Shown here: piece by piece, positions 1 through 12,000 of the stretch | How the letters are laid out: each line of letters starts with the position of its first letter | Numbering within the stretch: the stretch's first letter is position 1 | From: Macrosoma leucophasiata | Lineage: Eukaryota; Arthropoda; Insecta; Lepidoptera; Hedylidae | Reading direction: 5' to 3' | Length of the DNA stretch: 64,000 nt | Assembly: GCA_036365455.1 (NCBI GenBank) | Contig: JAWQUS010000026.1 | Coordinates: forward strand, 12,046,001-12,110,000 | The notes under the pieces: model-generated | Seen by the model: only the letters and a program-made list of their open reading frames with translations | What the model was told of the DNA's origin: nothing | Database searches by the model: none | Position numbers and translations under genes: made by a program

Positions 1-1619
1 TTGGTTATACTAGCATCTAAATCTGAGCAACTTCTAATAAGTAATTAGTTCAATCTATCGTATTGAAAGCGGTATAGTTTCATTTCAAGGTCTGCCACAA
101 CAACTTTCCAATTTGGTACTACGCCAAATGGGGGTTCATTTAGGATAAATATTAAACGAACTAACGTCGAATGCAATAACAGTAAGGAAGTATGAATAAC
201 AGGAAACAGGGATAACGCGTTGCCTTCCAAACACTTCCAATACATTATTTTGTGATGAGCGATAAGCGGCGAAAATGGCGTCCGCTTCGGAGGCGAGAGG
301 CGGCAATGGGACGATAAATCAACGGGTGTACCTATTGACCCGGTTCTCCGGTTTTTGGCAATCATAATTCAACCAATGACTGCTAAGATCCACCCCGAAA
401 CGCATTAAGAAATATACGTGACCTAAATTATTAATATCCAAAATTGAAGGTAGTGTTGGATTGTCAGTATTTGTCACACGAAGAAGACATTGACAATTGT
501 TTGTAAAAAAAAAATTGTACTGTGAAATTAATATCTTTCTAAAATATTAATTCTAAAAACATTTGTTGAGGATTTTATAAGAAGTGTAAAGATCCTGTCT
601 ATCGCATATTATATATTTCCATCTTAGAAATATTAAATTCGGGTACCTACTATAACTTCTTACACTTCTAAAACGTTACCTACGTGATTTAATGGACCTC
701 CTGACTTTTCAAAGCCTATTTCTTAGTATAAATGTGTTGGCTGTTATTTGAGTACCATTAACAAGATACACGACCTGGTTATTTCACTCCTGGGGCAACG
801 TGGCTAGTAAGATTATACTTGAATTTTAACCATCAAGTATCAGCCTACCACATCAAAAAAATAATTTTTCAACGTCAAAGGAGTTAACGCAAAGTTCAAA
901 GAAATCGGATGCAAAAATGGTTTCCACACTGTTAATCATAGCGTTCTTATTTCACTGCACTATCGGTGCTTGGCGGCCGTCCAACAGCGCAAACTTTGTC
1001 GGCCCGACGGAATAACTCGGCGTCTAACACGGCACCGACTTTGTCCATCTAATTCACCCACATTTCTGTATTCGCCAATGTTGTGCTCTAGACGGGGATT
1101 GTTGGAATTTCAAAGGGTTCGGGAGTAGTGACGGAGGATGTGTCGGTGTATCGAAAAATAGGTTGTATTTTTTTCACATATCGTATGGAGTTAATCAAAA
1201 TGCTTGCCAGTTAGTTTCATGGTTTGTATGTAATAGGGTAGCTCATCGACGAGCAACAACAAAATTTCCATACTCAAGGAGTACTCGTCATCGTGTCGGA
1301 TATAATTTGTAAAGCTCTACTTTGAATATTAATTCTGAATTTTCTTTTTTGGATGCGTTCTTAAAACGTCCATAGCTTAATTATTAAGTCAGTTGTTTAG
1401 TTAAGCTGTGTTACTACATTTTTGAATATCTGAAGCGCATCATATGCATGTACTTACATGTATATGCTCATTGTCCTATTTTATATTAAATCTTTTAATA
1501 TCGAAAACTTTAAGATGCATTCCCTACATCGAAAAAAATATTGATGCATTTTAACGCCCATCCCTTGTTTGGAGATATTTAACACCTGTTTCTTGAATGC
1601 ACCAGCACACAGTTTGATC
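1..1619. other. Intergenic DNA, nothing recognised
   Basis: No conserved coding segment, RNA gene or clear repeat was recognised here. The reading frames present are short and lack recognisable motifs. Composition is AT-rich. Confidence 0.5.
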
Positions 1620-1689
1620 TCCTCAGATTTGAGCGCTTCAAAGCTGACCTATTTGGAAATAGGTGAACTTTATCCAAAGGGAAGATCGT

Positions 1690-2215
1690 GTCGGAAATTC
1701 ATCGACTGTGTTATCGTGTCAGTCACTTGCGCTAGGTGAACAAGTCAGCGATCGCGGAGCATCTACTGGAGTCGGGACCAAACCACTGGATCGAACTTCA
1801 CAACCCGAAAATCCTCTCCACTGAACGTCACTACTATAATAGGATGGTACGTGAAGCGGTTGAAATCAGAAAATACAAAAATTTCAACCGGGAGGATGGA
1901 TATAGGTTGTCAGTTTCGTGGAATCCGGTTATCGGGCAATGTAGACGTCGGGATGTATCGTCGGATAAATCGTCGGATGTTGTGAGTGTTGTGTGTCGGG
2001 ACCTTAATGTATTGAATCGAAATAATGACGACCAACCGCGGGTAGTTCGAAGAACTGGCGCGGGTACGAGACGATGACACCATGGAGCAGCAGTCTACTC
2101 GTGACCACGGCCGTTGCATTACGGCCGAAACGTCGAGTGTCGAGGTAAATACTTCGATTAAAATAGTACGCGATTAAGTCCCGTTTACAATATAAAAATA
2201 TTAATTAAACTTGTT
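1690..2215 (+). mobile_element. Penelope-like element, 3' fragment
   Basis: The frame around 1736-2077 reads AEHLLESGPNHWI, then MVREAVEIRKYKNFNREDGY and RLSVSWNPV. This is the C-terminal end of the GIY-YIG endonuclease region of Penelope-like retroelements, where an EHL motif is followed by R..EA.EI....NREDG..L...W.P. The stop is followed by a CCGAAACGTCG motif (2125-2135) shared with the tail of the related copy at 27501-28141. The 5' part (reverse transcriptase) is absent, so this is a dead 5'-truncated insertion. Boundaries are approximate. Confidence 0.75.
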
Positions 2216-2640
2216 CGATAATGGCCTTGGCTTTGGCGACAACGGTACTGTTCGCCTCGAAGGTCAACTTCAATAGATAACTGGTTTTACCTTAAGTCAA
2301 ATTTTAAGATCTAGGATATATTTTCCTTCCTTGAATGCTCTCTCTACGTGATTATCTTAGGGTATTCTAGTTGTGAGTAAATTTTTAAATCTCATTGCTG
2401 TAGGAAATTTTCTCTTTTTCACGATTCTATTATACACGTCTTATCCTATTCTATTAAAAACAGTTAACACAGTAGTTACAGCACTGGTCTCATTTGCTAA
2501 GATAAGTCGATGTTAGTCTTGTTCCGCCTGCAACCATCTACTTTCGTTTTGTACTAGTTTCTGCACCCATTTATATTTGATTACAGTTACAGTATGACCA
2601 CATAAAAAATGTTCAATTAACAGTCACGACTCTAAAGGAC

Positions 2641-2860
2641 TTATTACACGGCACGGTATTCAGGGTACGATAGCAAAGGTCAGGGTAGTGTAATAACATT
2701 TAGGGAGTTAGGGTCCTAATTAGGGCGAGCGGAGCGGCCCGTGTATTTGTACTGTGATTGAGTTAGGGCGCTGTCGACCGGATAGTGTAATAAGCGGCAA
2801 CCCGGCACGAGGCCACGCTCATCTTTTCTGCCGGACCCTGAATACCGTGTCGTGTAATAG
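2641..2860. mobile_element. MITE with terminal inverted repeats
   Basis: The two ends are near-perfect inverted repeats of about 24 bp: ATTACACGGCACGGTATTCA on the left and its complement (one mismatch) on the right. The ~220 bp interior has no coding potential. This is the form of a short non-autonomous DNA transposon; superfamily not determined. Confidence 0.75.
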
Positions 2861-3479
2861 CTTTTTAATTGGTGTATGTTTAGGTAAATAAACCCAATCT
2901 ACTTTTATTAGTAGGTATTTCTGGTCGCCTAATAAATGTGTCCTAGTACTTAACCTTAATGATTCGAGAACAATGACTCTCATTAGCGCTGAGGGCTATA
3001 ATAATTGTGCTTCCTGTAAAAATGTGAAATGTACACTTAAAAAATTGTTTGAAATAAAGAGCCTTGTGACAAACTGACGGATGGAATGTTTGGGTTCGGA
3101 GTCTTCGAAAGAAGTCACTGTGCAGATGCGTGTATAAGAGATGTAGCTTTTTTAATTAAAAAAATAAAATGAAAGGGCATTCAATGTCAGCTAGTCGCGT
3201 GCCCCACATAACTCTGTGGTGCTTCACAAGAATGTAAAAAAAAGTTCAAGCTGGCGTGGCGTTGGTGGAAAGCTTTTTAAAATGTTTGTTATATGTAAAT
3301 GTGTTGTTTTTCAAATCACTACATTTAAATTCTTGTTTTACTAAAATTAAATGTGAAACACTTTCAATTTGTTGAACGATTGTTATCAGTATACCAAAGT
3401 TAAGATAATAGACATTAACCATAAATTACTGTACCAATTACGGGTCGTAGACCGAACAAGGTGAATGACTCAAATTAAT

Positions 3480-4060
3480 CTATACTTATAATAAAACTGT
3501 AGAAGTGTGAATTCTGTACAATAAAAATATTGAAAAAATAAATACCAGGGGATGTTACTAGATCGATACCGAATACAAATATGTGATTAGAAAAAAAATT
3601 GTCTGTCTGTCTGTCTGTCTGTTTGTTCAAGCATCACAGAAAAACTACCTGTCCGATTACAATGAAACTTGGTATGATTATACTTTAACCTTTGGCGCAC
3701 AACACTGGGTACTTTTTATCCCGGAAAAATGTCTGTTTGTCTGTGTGTTTGTGCACGCTAATATCAGAAACATATTATTCGATTTGCGGTTTTCACTAAT
3801 ATATTGTAGTAAGTTTCACTTAACATTAAGTGTTTGTTTCATTTGAATCGGTTCAGAAATAAAAAAGTTATGTCAATTTAAAGAATCATATCGAATATTT
3901 TTAAGCTATTCTGTATCTTAGTTCTATCTTTTAGGGGGTTTCGTACCTAAAAGGTAAAAACGGACTCTACGGATTACTAATCCTCCGCTGTCTGTCTGTC
4001 CGTCCGTCCGTCCGCTTGTCTGTCACCAGCCTGTATCTCATAAATCGTGTTAGCTAGAAA
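3480..4060. repeat. CTGT/CCGT-rich lepidopteran-type repeat fragments
   Basis: Contains (CTGT)n at 3600-3623 and CTGT/CCGT runs at 3990-4025. They are followed by degenerate phrases about an individual base change from those near 7280 and 34040 (a CCGATTTTGATGGGACTTTCAC-like core). These look like decayed copies of one interspersed family. No coding potential. Confidence 0.5.
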
Positions 4061-4639
4061 GCCAACATTTTCACAAATTATGTATTTCTGATACCGCTAT
4101 ATCTATACATCTATACAAATAAATAAAATTGTAGTGTCTGTTTGTAATATTAAAATAACTGGTTTTAACTACATACATAAGGGTGAATATACAAAAATTT
4201 GGGTAACTCTATGTCGCCAGTCCATAAATAGATTTTTTTTCTATATTTTGTCGAAATTTTATTTGGGTTTAAAATAATGAAATGTTCTTTATTTGGTCAA
4301 CCAATATCAGGTATTTATTTCAAATACAAGTATCTAAAACATCACTATTGATGCTCAAAACGTCAGTCTTCTGGCGTGACGCAAACCCAAAACTGCGCAA
4401 TCAAGTGGCTGTATATTATATATTGCCATTTGTTTGTGAAAACTTACTATTTAATCGAAATTTACAATGTACTTTACAGTATATGCCATAGTTTTCAAAG
4501 GTAATATTCTTGCCATTATTTTAAAAATAAAAAGTAAACTTTGAGTTCAAAGTCAGTAATCAGTCCGTTGTGCGTTTTTAAAATTTGAAATTCTCGGTAA
4601 ATATCACGGACTCAAGACTGAACGCCCTCTATATTTCAA

Positions 4640-4760
4640 GGTTAGTAGTGAAGTTAGCAACACACCACGGTGGTTGACGGTCGCCATTACGATGCGAGTG
4701 CTAGAGTCGCTGTTGCCTCGTGTACACGTGTTGGGTCCGGTCAAAATCTCAGTACTGTGG
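4640..4760 (+). other. Possible upstream exon and splice donor of the broken gene
   Basis: A locally GC-richer stretch ends at ACTGTG|GTGAGTTGG, a good splice donor near 4758. The next gene-like block begins after a good acceptor, TTACTTATTTCAG, at about 5019-5031. This is inference from splice consensus only. Confidence 0.3.
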
Positions 4761-5592
4761 TGAGTTGGTATGAACTTGTTATACTTGCAGTTTATTTCTA
4801 TTTATATTTAGTTAATTTTAATTTGTATTAATATTTCTTCTTGATATCCAAAAATACGTAAAGAAGCATGGCTTCAGGTTATAATTTTAAATTTCTATCT
4901 CATCCGTCAGTGCATTGGCCTATACTGCGCCAGCGGACTGGTGTATTTTCCAGAGTACTGACAGTTTTTATTTTTGAGCTCATTTGAATTAATTATTACC
5001 ACGCTTAAGTATATATTTTACTTATTTCAGTTGAAACATCATGCCGCCTCCTACGAAAAAACAAAAATTATCTAGGGAAGAGATATTACAAAACAAACGA
5101 GAGGCTGAAAAGGCTCGCTTGGCAAAGATAAAAAGCGACCCTATTAAATTAGATAAATATATAAAAAAACAAAGGTATTTAAAAAAAAAGTAGAAGGGAT
5201 CAAGGCATTGCTACAGGAGGTGATATAACGAATTTAAAAAGATTTTGCAACTGTGATTCGTAAGAGATGTCCACGTATAAAAGTGAATGTGATTGAAGGC
5301 TGTGAAATTGAGCAGATGAGCACCTTCATTAACGAGAACTCGTCTGAAATAGTTGCTTTCAAGGCTTCAAAGCAAGGCAAGACTTTCAAGCTTACCGTCC
5401 TAACAATCTTACCATGAAAACACTAAGTTGTTTCTGCAGCTCAAATGAATGTGATCATTTCAAGCTTGGATTTATTCTATATCAGACAAAGTTACCAGTT
5501 GCACAAGGTATACGCTCAAATACTTCTACGGTGTTCACAGACTCCAAAGATGATTATATAACACTGTCCACTTACACGAAAGGCAATATTAA

Positions 5593-5691
5593 TTATTTTT
5601 TTTTAAATGAAGAATGTAATTCATGTGAACGTATAGAGCGTCATGGTCTTTGACCAAGCTCTTTAAATGGAGAATAAAAAAAAAAAAAAAA
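5593..5691 (+). mobile_element. Short A-tailed retroposed insert with 14-bp target duplication
   Basis: The insert ends in about 20 A residues and is flanked by AAAGGCAATATTAA at 5579-5592 and 5692-5705. The body is about 80 bp and includes GGTCTTTGACCAAGCTC. Direct repeats plus a poly-A tail are the signature of LINE-driven retroposition, so this is a 5'-truncated LINE, SINE or mRNA end. Confidence 0.85.
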
Positions 5692-5765
5692 AAAGGCAAT
5701 ATTAACCACCCTGAGTTGGATTGCAATCTATCAATACCAACAGTTAGCGGCTATCAACAACATAG

Positions 5766-6101
5766 TATTTTCTTAGGTTTTCGCGAGCTACACTCATTGA
5801 AATAAAACTAGTTTTCGGATTTATCTCGCGTATATTAAACTAAAATGATTATTTAAAGTCGAACCCGAGGTTTTCAAAGCATTCCAAGAATACCAAGAAT
5901 GGTTCGCGAGGCTATTGTGATAAAAACATCCAAATTTTAATAGAAAAGATGGTTGACGATTGTCACCAACATGGGACCCAATACTCAGTAGAATTAAAGC
6001 CCAACCGCAACAGTCAGTAAGACCTTAAGATACAATTTGTAACTTTTGTGTTAATCCTGAACGCTACGCGAGACATTTGCGAAATAGATGGAGGTAGCTA
6101 C
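5766..6101 (+). mobile_element. Penelope-like element fragment
   Basis: Starts with TTTTCTTAGGTTTTCGCGAG and shares its terminal sequence, the NREDG-type region (degenerate) and the VLILNATRD region with the copy at 27501-28141. Most of the endonuclease region is deleted. It interrupts the broken gene at 5041-6404 in the sense direction. Confidence 0.75.
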
Positions 6102-6397
6102 AGCAGCGGCGATTATATTTTGACTAAATATATGATAAGGAATGAAGAATATCGCTATGCGGCTATCTGCTCCTATTTTGACGATGATAACGGCGAACTG
6201 AGAGTGACTTTCCTTAAAGTTTGCCACCAGAAAGGAACTCTATTTAAATTGGATGAAAAGAATATTGCAGATGTACCAATTGAGCAAATAATACATAAGT
6301 TACCTGTACCAAATCTCATTACAAAAGGAAACAGAGTATTTCACCAATTTAAGGAAGATATTGATGTTTTTTTTGAAGCGCGCATGGCGCGGCGGCT

Positions 6398-6672
6398 GTT
6401 GTAGATCATAAGCGTTTCCGTGCTTCGGAGGGCACGTTAAGCCGTCGGTCCCGGTTGCTATCGATAGATAGCAGTCGTTAAACCTCGTTGGAGGCCTTAT
6501 GGGCGGTTTGAAAACATCCGACAGCGGGTTGGCCACTAACCCACCCACCTCCACCAATCCGCATTGGAGCTGCGTGGTGGAGTAAGCTCCAGGCCTCCCC
6601 CCAAAAAGGGGAGAGACTCGTGCCCAGCAGTGGGACGTATAATGGGTTGCCATTATTATTATTTATTATAGA
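6398..6672 (+). mobile_element. RTE-type LINE 3' end (family R2)
   Basis: Ends with GTGCCCAGCAGTGGGACGTA followed by an ATT-rich tail, the typical 3' end of lepidopteran RTE-type LINEs. Related copies lie on the opposite strand at 28600 and 29784. Only the non-coding 3' part is present. Confidence 0.7.
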
Positions 6673-7630
6673 TGTTTTTGACAAGTGAGTTGTCGTGAGA
6701 AATTACTTAGAAGACTATTTTTGTTGAGAACATAAATGGATCTCATTTTTATTAATTTAACGTAATAATTTCATGTTACTGTTATTTGTTAATTTTTATG
6801 AAAATGTATGTTGTTAAGTAAAACTACTTCAATGTGATAGTGCTAAGTATTGTTTCGGTTTAAAAAACTAAAAGTCTGACTTTAAGACTGAGAAAGTTCC
6901 GTCAGTATTAATAGATTTAAAGTGATTTTTTATACTTACTAATAAGGATTAAATATTGTGCTATAAGTATATTCTACGAAAAATTCAAAATTATTAATAA
7001 ATTACTGATTATTCTGATGAAACTGTGTATTTGTCAGTACTCTGTTGCCCTCGTCAGTCCTCTGGAAGCAAAATTCACAAAATCCTAAATAATTTAGAAA
7101 CTACTTAATAAAGTGACTGGCCTGATTTAAGATAGTATATTTATTACATTACCCATCTTAAATACCCGAATACGAAGTCATTGAACATAAAACTCCTGGA
7201 AACAAAATATCTATAAAATTTGCCCTACTTTTGTATATCCACCCTTATGTATGTATACACCGTACCTATACCAAAACAACATTTTTGTCTGTCTGTCTGT
7301 CTATCTGTCTGTCTGTTTGGCGAGGCTAATCTTGGGAACGGGTTTACCGATTTTGATGGGACTTTCACTGGCAGATAGCTGATGTGATAAGGAGTAACTT
7401 AGGCTACTTTTATCTCCATACATCCATACAAACATACATACCTACATAGCTACATACAAATAAGTAGAATTGGAGTGTATCCGACTTTGACGGGACTTCC
7501 ACGAGTAGAATAATAATGTTATAAGGAGTAACTAAGGCTACTTTTATCTCCATACAACCATACATAACCATACCAAACCAATTACCTATAATGTCTTTAT
7601 TTCGAAATACAATGACTGCGATATATTATA
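6673..7630. other. AT-rich DNA with a CTGT-repeat element
   Basis: Nothing coding recognised. 7285-7560 holds (CTGT)n followed by GGCGAGGCTAATCTTGGGAA and two degenerate copies of an ACTTAGGCTACTTTTATC phrase, a decayed interspersed repeat also seen at 63180-63500. Confidence 0.45.
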
Positions 7631-7639
7631 AAACACCTC

Positions 7640-7965
7640 AAATAAACAAAAGCACTCGACCCAATTCTTTCTAGACACTTCAATTCGATTCCACATTAAA
7701 CGAATTCAGTCACTTATTGGAACCGTACTGCAAGTTGAAGAGTGCGAATTCTATTTGGCGTGAAATAGAATTATCGCTCCTAGCTCGCTAGTTCATTGTT
7801 GTAGGAGCGGGCCAGATATGGGCCGAGAGAATGGCATACGAATTTTCATACGGAATAATACCGCATGGTATTGTGGAAATTGAAGTGCTGATTAAGGATA
7901 TGTAATGCGACCAGTTTATCCAGAATTATAGGATATCCGTGAAAAGAAATATCAAAGTAAATAAA
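7640..7965. repeat. Local duplication A, copy 1
   Basis: Shares long near-identical blocks with 8258-8610, including GCACTCGACCCAATTC and a long stretch spanning GAATTCTATTTGGCGTGAAA and ATTATCGCTCCTAGCTCGCT. Period is about 620 bp. No coding potential or transposon ends seen. Confidence 0.8.
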
Positions 7966-8257
7966 ATATGAAAGTATAGGTGCAATTGAAATGATTTGAG
8001 TGTTCGTTTTAATTTTACTATTACGAATGTGTTATTTAAGGTTTAAAGAAAAATATATTAAAGTAGGTACTTAAAGGTGCCGGTCTACCCATTTCATTAT
8101 GAACAACTTTTACTTTGAGTTAAATTGTAATAAAAATATACTAAGCTATTCCATACGTTTGGTCAAGGGGTATAATACACCTCCGCGAGATAAAATTATT
8201 TCTAAACATGTTTTTATTTATTACTATCATTATTTGCTACTCAATGAAATAATCATC

Positions 8258-8610
8258 TTGTGCAAATAAAAGCACTCGATATACAACCACATCATACAAA
8301 AAAGTCGACCCAATTCATTCTAGAAACTCCAAGTCGATTCTCCATTATACGAAGTCACTCACTTATTGGAACCGTACTGCAATTGAAGAGTGCGAATTCT
8401 ATTTGGCGTGAAATAGAATTATCGCTCCTAGCTCGCTAGTCCATTGTTGTAGGAAAGAGATATGGGCCGAGAGAATGGCATGCGGTTTTTGATACGGAAT
8501 AATACCGGATGGAATTGTGGAAATTGAAGTGCTCCGGTTAAGGATAAGTTATGCGATGCGACCAGTTTGTGGAAAATGAACAGATATTCGTGAAAATAAA
8601 TATCAGCTAA
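8258..8610. repeat. Local duplication A, copy 2
   Basis: Second copy of the segment at 7640-7965, with small indels. Similarity covers most of the ~330 bp, so it is a segmental duplication rather than a chance match. Confidence 0.8.
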
Positions 8611-9025
8611 AAATGGAAGATAAGACTTGGAGGCTCACTCTGAAAACGCGAAATAAAAACAATTCCTTCATGCAAAATGTTCATCACCGCATAACAAAGT
8701 TGATTATTCGCGATTCCACTTTTAACTACCTACATAGTAAAAGTGATCTCCTCTTATACTATCTATATACTGACTTCGTCTTTAAAACAATTTGTATATA
8801 AATATTCTCATTCTCCATTCACATAAATAAAAAAATGAAAGTAAGCATTAGAATCTTTATTTCAAAATATTTATCCTTGAAACCGTAAAAGATGAGGTTA
8901 TTTGATTCACCACACAAACTTTAACATAGATAAGGCCTTGGCGATTGTCTTTTTTTTTGTTGAATCTGAGCCCTTAGGAACGAAATAAGAACAGAAAAAC
9001 AATTTTCACCAAATTTTTCAGCGAA

Positions 9026-9283
9026 AACAATTTTATTAGGACTCTGTCGGTAAAGCGAATGGTAATTGAATAAGGAACTTAGGAATTATGTGGCACATGA
9101 AAAGAACTAATTGACATCAGCCCCACAGCTCGTGACGGTGTGTTTTTTGCAGCGTTCATAGAGCTCTGGCGAAGGCTTTGCCAACGCGAATTAAACTGCA
9201 TACAAATGCCAATTCGAGCTGTAATTAGAGCAGTCTAATTACATGGTTTGGACACCTCCACAACCTAATTTCGTTTCAGTGTT
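9026..9283. repeat. Local duplication B, copy 1
   Basis: Shares near-identical blocks with 9583-9836, for example CTCTGTCGGTAAAGCGAATG and CCCCACAGCTCGTGACGGTG. Period about 560 bp. Non-coding. Confidence 0.85.
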
Positions 9284-9582
9284 CTTATTTATGTGTTGAA
9301 GTTGTTTCAAGAAATAATTACTTCTGCTATAAGCAATTGACTTTGTTTCTAAGGGTTTCTATTAAAATTTGTCTTATATATTGATCTGATAGTTGGAAAA
9401 ATTAAAAATTTTAATAAATAAAATATGTATTTTGGAAGCTTTAATGATAAGAACCAATCTATATAACGGATTCAAAGATGAAGTCTTCAAATCGATATAC
9501 AAATAGAAGAAGCTTAGTCACACGGAACCCTAAGAAAGACTGAAATAATCCAAATAATGTTCACCTTGCAAAAATTTCAGTT

Positions 9583-9836
9583 AAAAACAATTTTAATAGA
9601 ACTCTGTCGGTAAAGCGAATGGTAATTGAATAAGGAACTTAGGAATTATGTGGCACACGAAAAGAACTAATTGACATTAGCCCCACAGCTCGTGACGGTG
9701 TGTTTTTTGCCGCGTTGAGCTCTAGCGAAGGCTTTGCCAACGCGAATTAAACTGCATGCAAAATGACTATTCAAACTGCGTAATCAGAGCAGTCTAATTA
9801 CACGGTTTGGTGTCGACAACCTAATTTCGTTTTGGT
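9583..9836. repeat. Local duplication B, copy 2
   Basis: Second copy of 9026-9283, differing by scattered substitutions and an 8-10 bp deletion near GCGTTGAGCTC. Confidence 0.85.
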
Positions 9837-9999
9837 CTTCTTATGTGTTGATGTTGAAGTTTCAGGAAATGTACTGGCAACAAAATTGTCTTTGTTTCTA
9901 TTATTGTTTGTCTTGAAACAAATTTGTACAACATTTCGTTCGTAAAAATATTCATTCGGCGCCATCCTGATTTATTTACTTAAAATAATAGCCATATAT

Positions 10000-10440
10000 A
10001 CTATTCCTATATCTGTATGTACCTTCAAGTCTCTTAGCGCCCTAACGCACTAACGGTTAGTCGCGGTAACGGGTAGCCGCGCGGCTGACCGATTTTACAG
10101 TTTAATATGTAACCCCCTGTTATTGTACGCACTATACATAACAGGCGGTTGCATATTAAATTGTAAAATCGGTAAGCCGCGCGGCTACCCGTTACCGCGG
10201 CTAACCGCTACTGCGTTGAGGCGCTTAGGAAGAAGGCAGAGAGCGTAAAGCGCCATATATCTTGGACTTTACAAAACGCCCGTGCGTCTTCTAGATTCAT
10301 CACTCGCCCTCTATTCCGAAGACTCGATCCTACTTTTGGATAGTGCTTGGCATATTTGGTAAAGGTCAGACATGGTCATTTATGGTCCTTGCAACCATCT
10401 GTATTCTCATTGTGTATCTATTTTGTCAGTCGCTCTTTTA
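10000..10440 (-). mobile_element. Degenerate RTE-type LINE 3' fragment, split by MITE
   Basis: GTACCTTCAAGTCTC on one side of the MITE and GGCAGAGAGCGTAAAGCGCC plus GTATTCTCATTGTGTATCTA on the other side match, with many changes, the LINE 3' end at 10672-10930. It is an older paralogue of that insertion. Confidence 0.65.
10037..10224. mobile_element. Foldback MITE, TTA target duplication
   Basis: A 188-bp element with ~50-bp terminal inverted repeats (GCGCCCTAACGCACTAACGG on the left). It is flanked by TTA at 10034-10036 and 10225-10227. It interrupts a degenerate LINE 3' end whose uninterrupted relative at 10672-10710 shows the empty site. A 3-bp TTA duplication is typical of PIF/Harbinger transposons, so that superfamily is inferred. 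Confidence 0.85.
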
Positions 10441-10639
10441 TAGGTACATATCGTCGACTACGTTTAAAAGAGAACTAGAACCTGTTGTCTCCATTTTAGA
10501 CTATCTTTAACTGCCGTGCGTTAGTGTCGTAAAAAGTCGAAAATGGATGGATTAATTTTAATGAAATTCGTTGCACTTATGCGTTACAGTGAGTTGAAGG
10601 ATGCTCCATAACTGTGGCGTGCGTTGCATGGAGGTACAT

Positions 10640-11570
10640 TGGTAGAGCTCACCCTTGTAGAAGTATGTATGTATCTTCACGCCAGGTCCCTAACGGGGTA
10701 GGCAGAGAGTGTAGAGCGCCAGATATCCCGGTTCTGACAAACCTCTCGTGCCTCGTCTACTTTCATCATTCTCTTCATACATGCACGCCGATTCCTAAGA
10801 CTTTTGATCGCACCATCAGACAGAACTCGACCTATTTGGTCATGGTAGGTCAGTCTTGGTCTTCCTGGGCCTCTGCAACCATCCACATTCGCATTGTATA
10901 TCTGTTTAGTCATTCGCTCATTCGACATTCTTTCTATATGCCCGAACCATCGGAGCATGCCTTTTTTCATTTTTACACCGATACTATCATTCACACAAAG
11001 CCTCTTTCTTACATCTTCATTACGAACGCGATCGGTGAGTGATACACCGCAGATCTTGCGCAATGATCTCATCTCGACCGCGTTCAACTTACTTTCCTGC
11101 ATACCCAACTCTCGCTTCCATATAAAAGCGTTGGAGTAAGTACAGCATTATGTACGGCTAGTCGAGCCCGCTGGCTGAGATGTTTAGATTCTAGCAGCTT
11201 ATCCAACGCTCCATTCACGCAATTCCCAGAAGCACTCTTCTTTCTATGTCAGTGGTGTACCTACCATCCTTGCTAAAAGCACATCCAAGATATACAATTT
11301 CATCCACCTGTTCTAACACTGCATCATCTACTACTACCCTTGCATTTGTTTTCTGCTCATCTCTTTCAAATACTAATACTTTAGTTTTATCCACATTCAA
11401 TTGTAAGCCTTTCTCCATACAATCCTCTTTCATGACTGTGACTAGTGCTTGTAGCCCAGATGGTGTAGAGCTAACAATTACCGCATCATCTGCGTAAAGC
11501 AGACAGTTCACCACTAAGTCACCCATACGCACTACGCTTGTAGAAGTGAGCTGCATAATGCTCACCTCAG
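10640..11570 (-). mobile_element. RTE-like non-LTR retrotransposon fragment (RT C-terminal half)
   Basis: On the - strand, 11565-11215 reads LLYADDAVIVSS, the YADD catalytic box of a non-LTR reverse transcriptase, then LNVDKTKVLVF. A frameshift near 11215 follows, then LLYGSESWVCRK and, from 11108 to 10677, SLRKICGVSLTDRVRN and MLRWFGHIERM. This order is the thumb and C-terminal region of RTE-clade LINEs. The endonuclease and fingers are missing and the frame is broken, so it is inactive. Another piece of its 3' end lies at 61477-61590. Confidence 0.85.
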
Positions 11571-11857
11571 GATGAGTAATATGTATAATGCTCGAAATAT
11601 TTGGCGCTCCACGCTATCTGTCTACCCTGTGAGGAATTTCACGTGAAGATTCGTTCATACTTGATATGTATTAATGTTAAATTCATTTTCTACTTCCTTA
11701 AATCATTTTATTTTATAGTAGAAAATAAAATGGAGATCCATTTACACTCAATATTTTGAAAGTGGCTATATAAATTTGCACAAAGCTATTACATACAGCC
11801 GGCGGCGGAACTAGCTTCGATTCTATAGAAACCCATACAAAAGCGCCACCGCGTGTA

Positions 11858-11970
11858 TGTGAATGTTGTTTTCGCATTTTAATTTACATTTTGAACGTGT
11901 TCTGGCCTTAATTTATTGGTACGTAACACGGCCCATTTGAATTGCTAGATAAATTATTTAGTTGATAATC
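11858..11970. repeat. Local duplication C, copy 1
   Basis: Phrases GTGAATGTTGTTTTCGCATT, GAACGTGTTCTGG and GGCCCATTTGAATTG recur with changes at 12778-12905. Non-coding. Confidence 0.65.
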
Positions 11971-12000
11971 TGTGGCATTATGTTAAACGAAGCTTTATAT

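Larger units (their letters stand above)
5041..6404 (+). pseudogene. Broken gene of an unnamed, possibly transposon-derived family
   Basis: The ATG at 5041 opens a lysine-rich 50-residue segment (MPPPTKKQKL, then EKARLAKIKSDPIKLDKY) that stops at 5193. Downstream, 5414-5590 reads LSCFCSSNECDHFKLGF, and 6102-6390 reads SSGDYILTKYMI, GELRVTFLKVC and HKLPVPNLITKGNRVFHQF. The last block resembles the C-terminal end of an abundant insect uncharacterised family that begins with a similar basic segment; I cannot name it. The middle appears deleted. Two later insertions interrupt it: an A-tailed 99-bp insert (5593-5691) and a Penelope fragment (5766-6101). Removing both joins the frames of the last two blocks without a stop, so the gene was already partly decayed or intact when they landed. 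Confidence 0.55.

Noticed and set aside
6300..6653. Reverse-strand frame of 117 codons overlapping a LINE end
   Set aside because: It lies across the junction of the broken gene and an RTE LINE 3' end and has no recognisable motif.
10614..11042. Forward-strand frame of 142 codons
   Set aside because: It is antisense to the LINE reverse transcriptase fragment, whose motifs are clear on the - strand.
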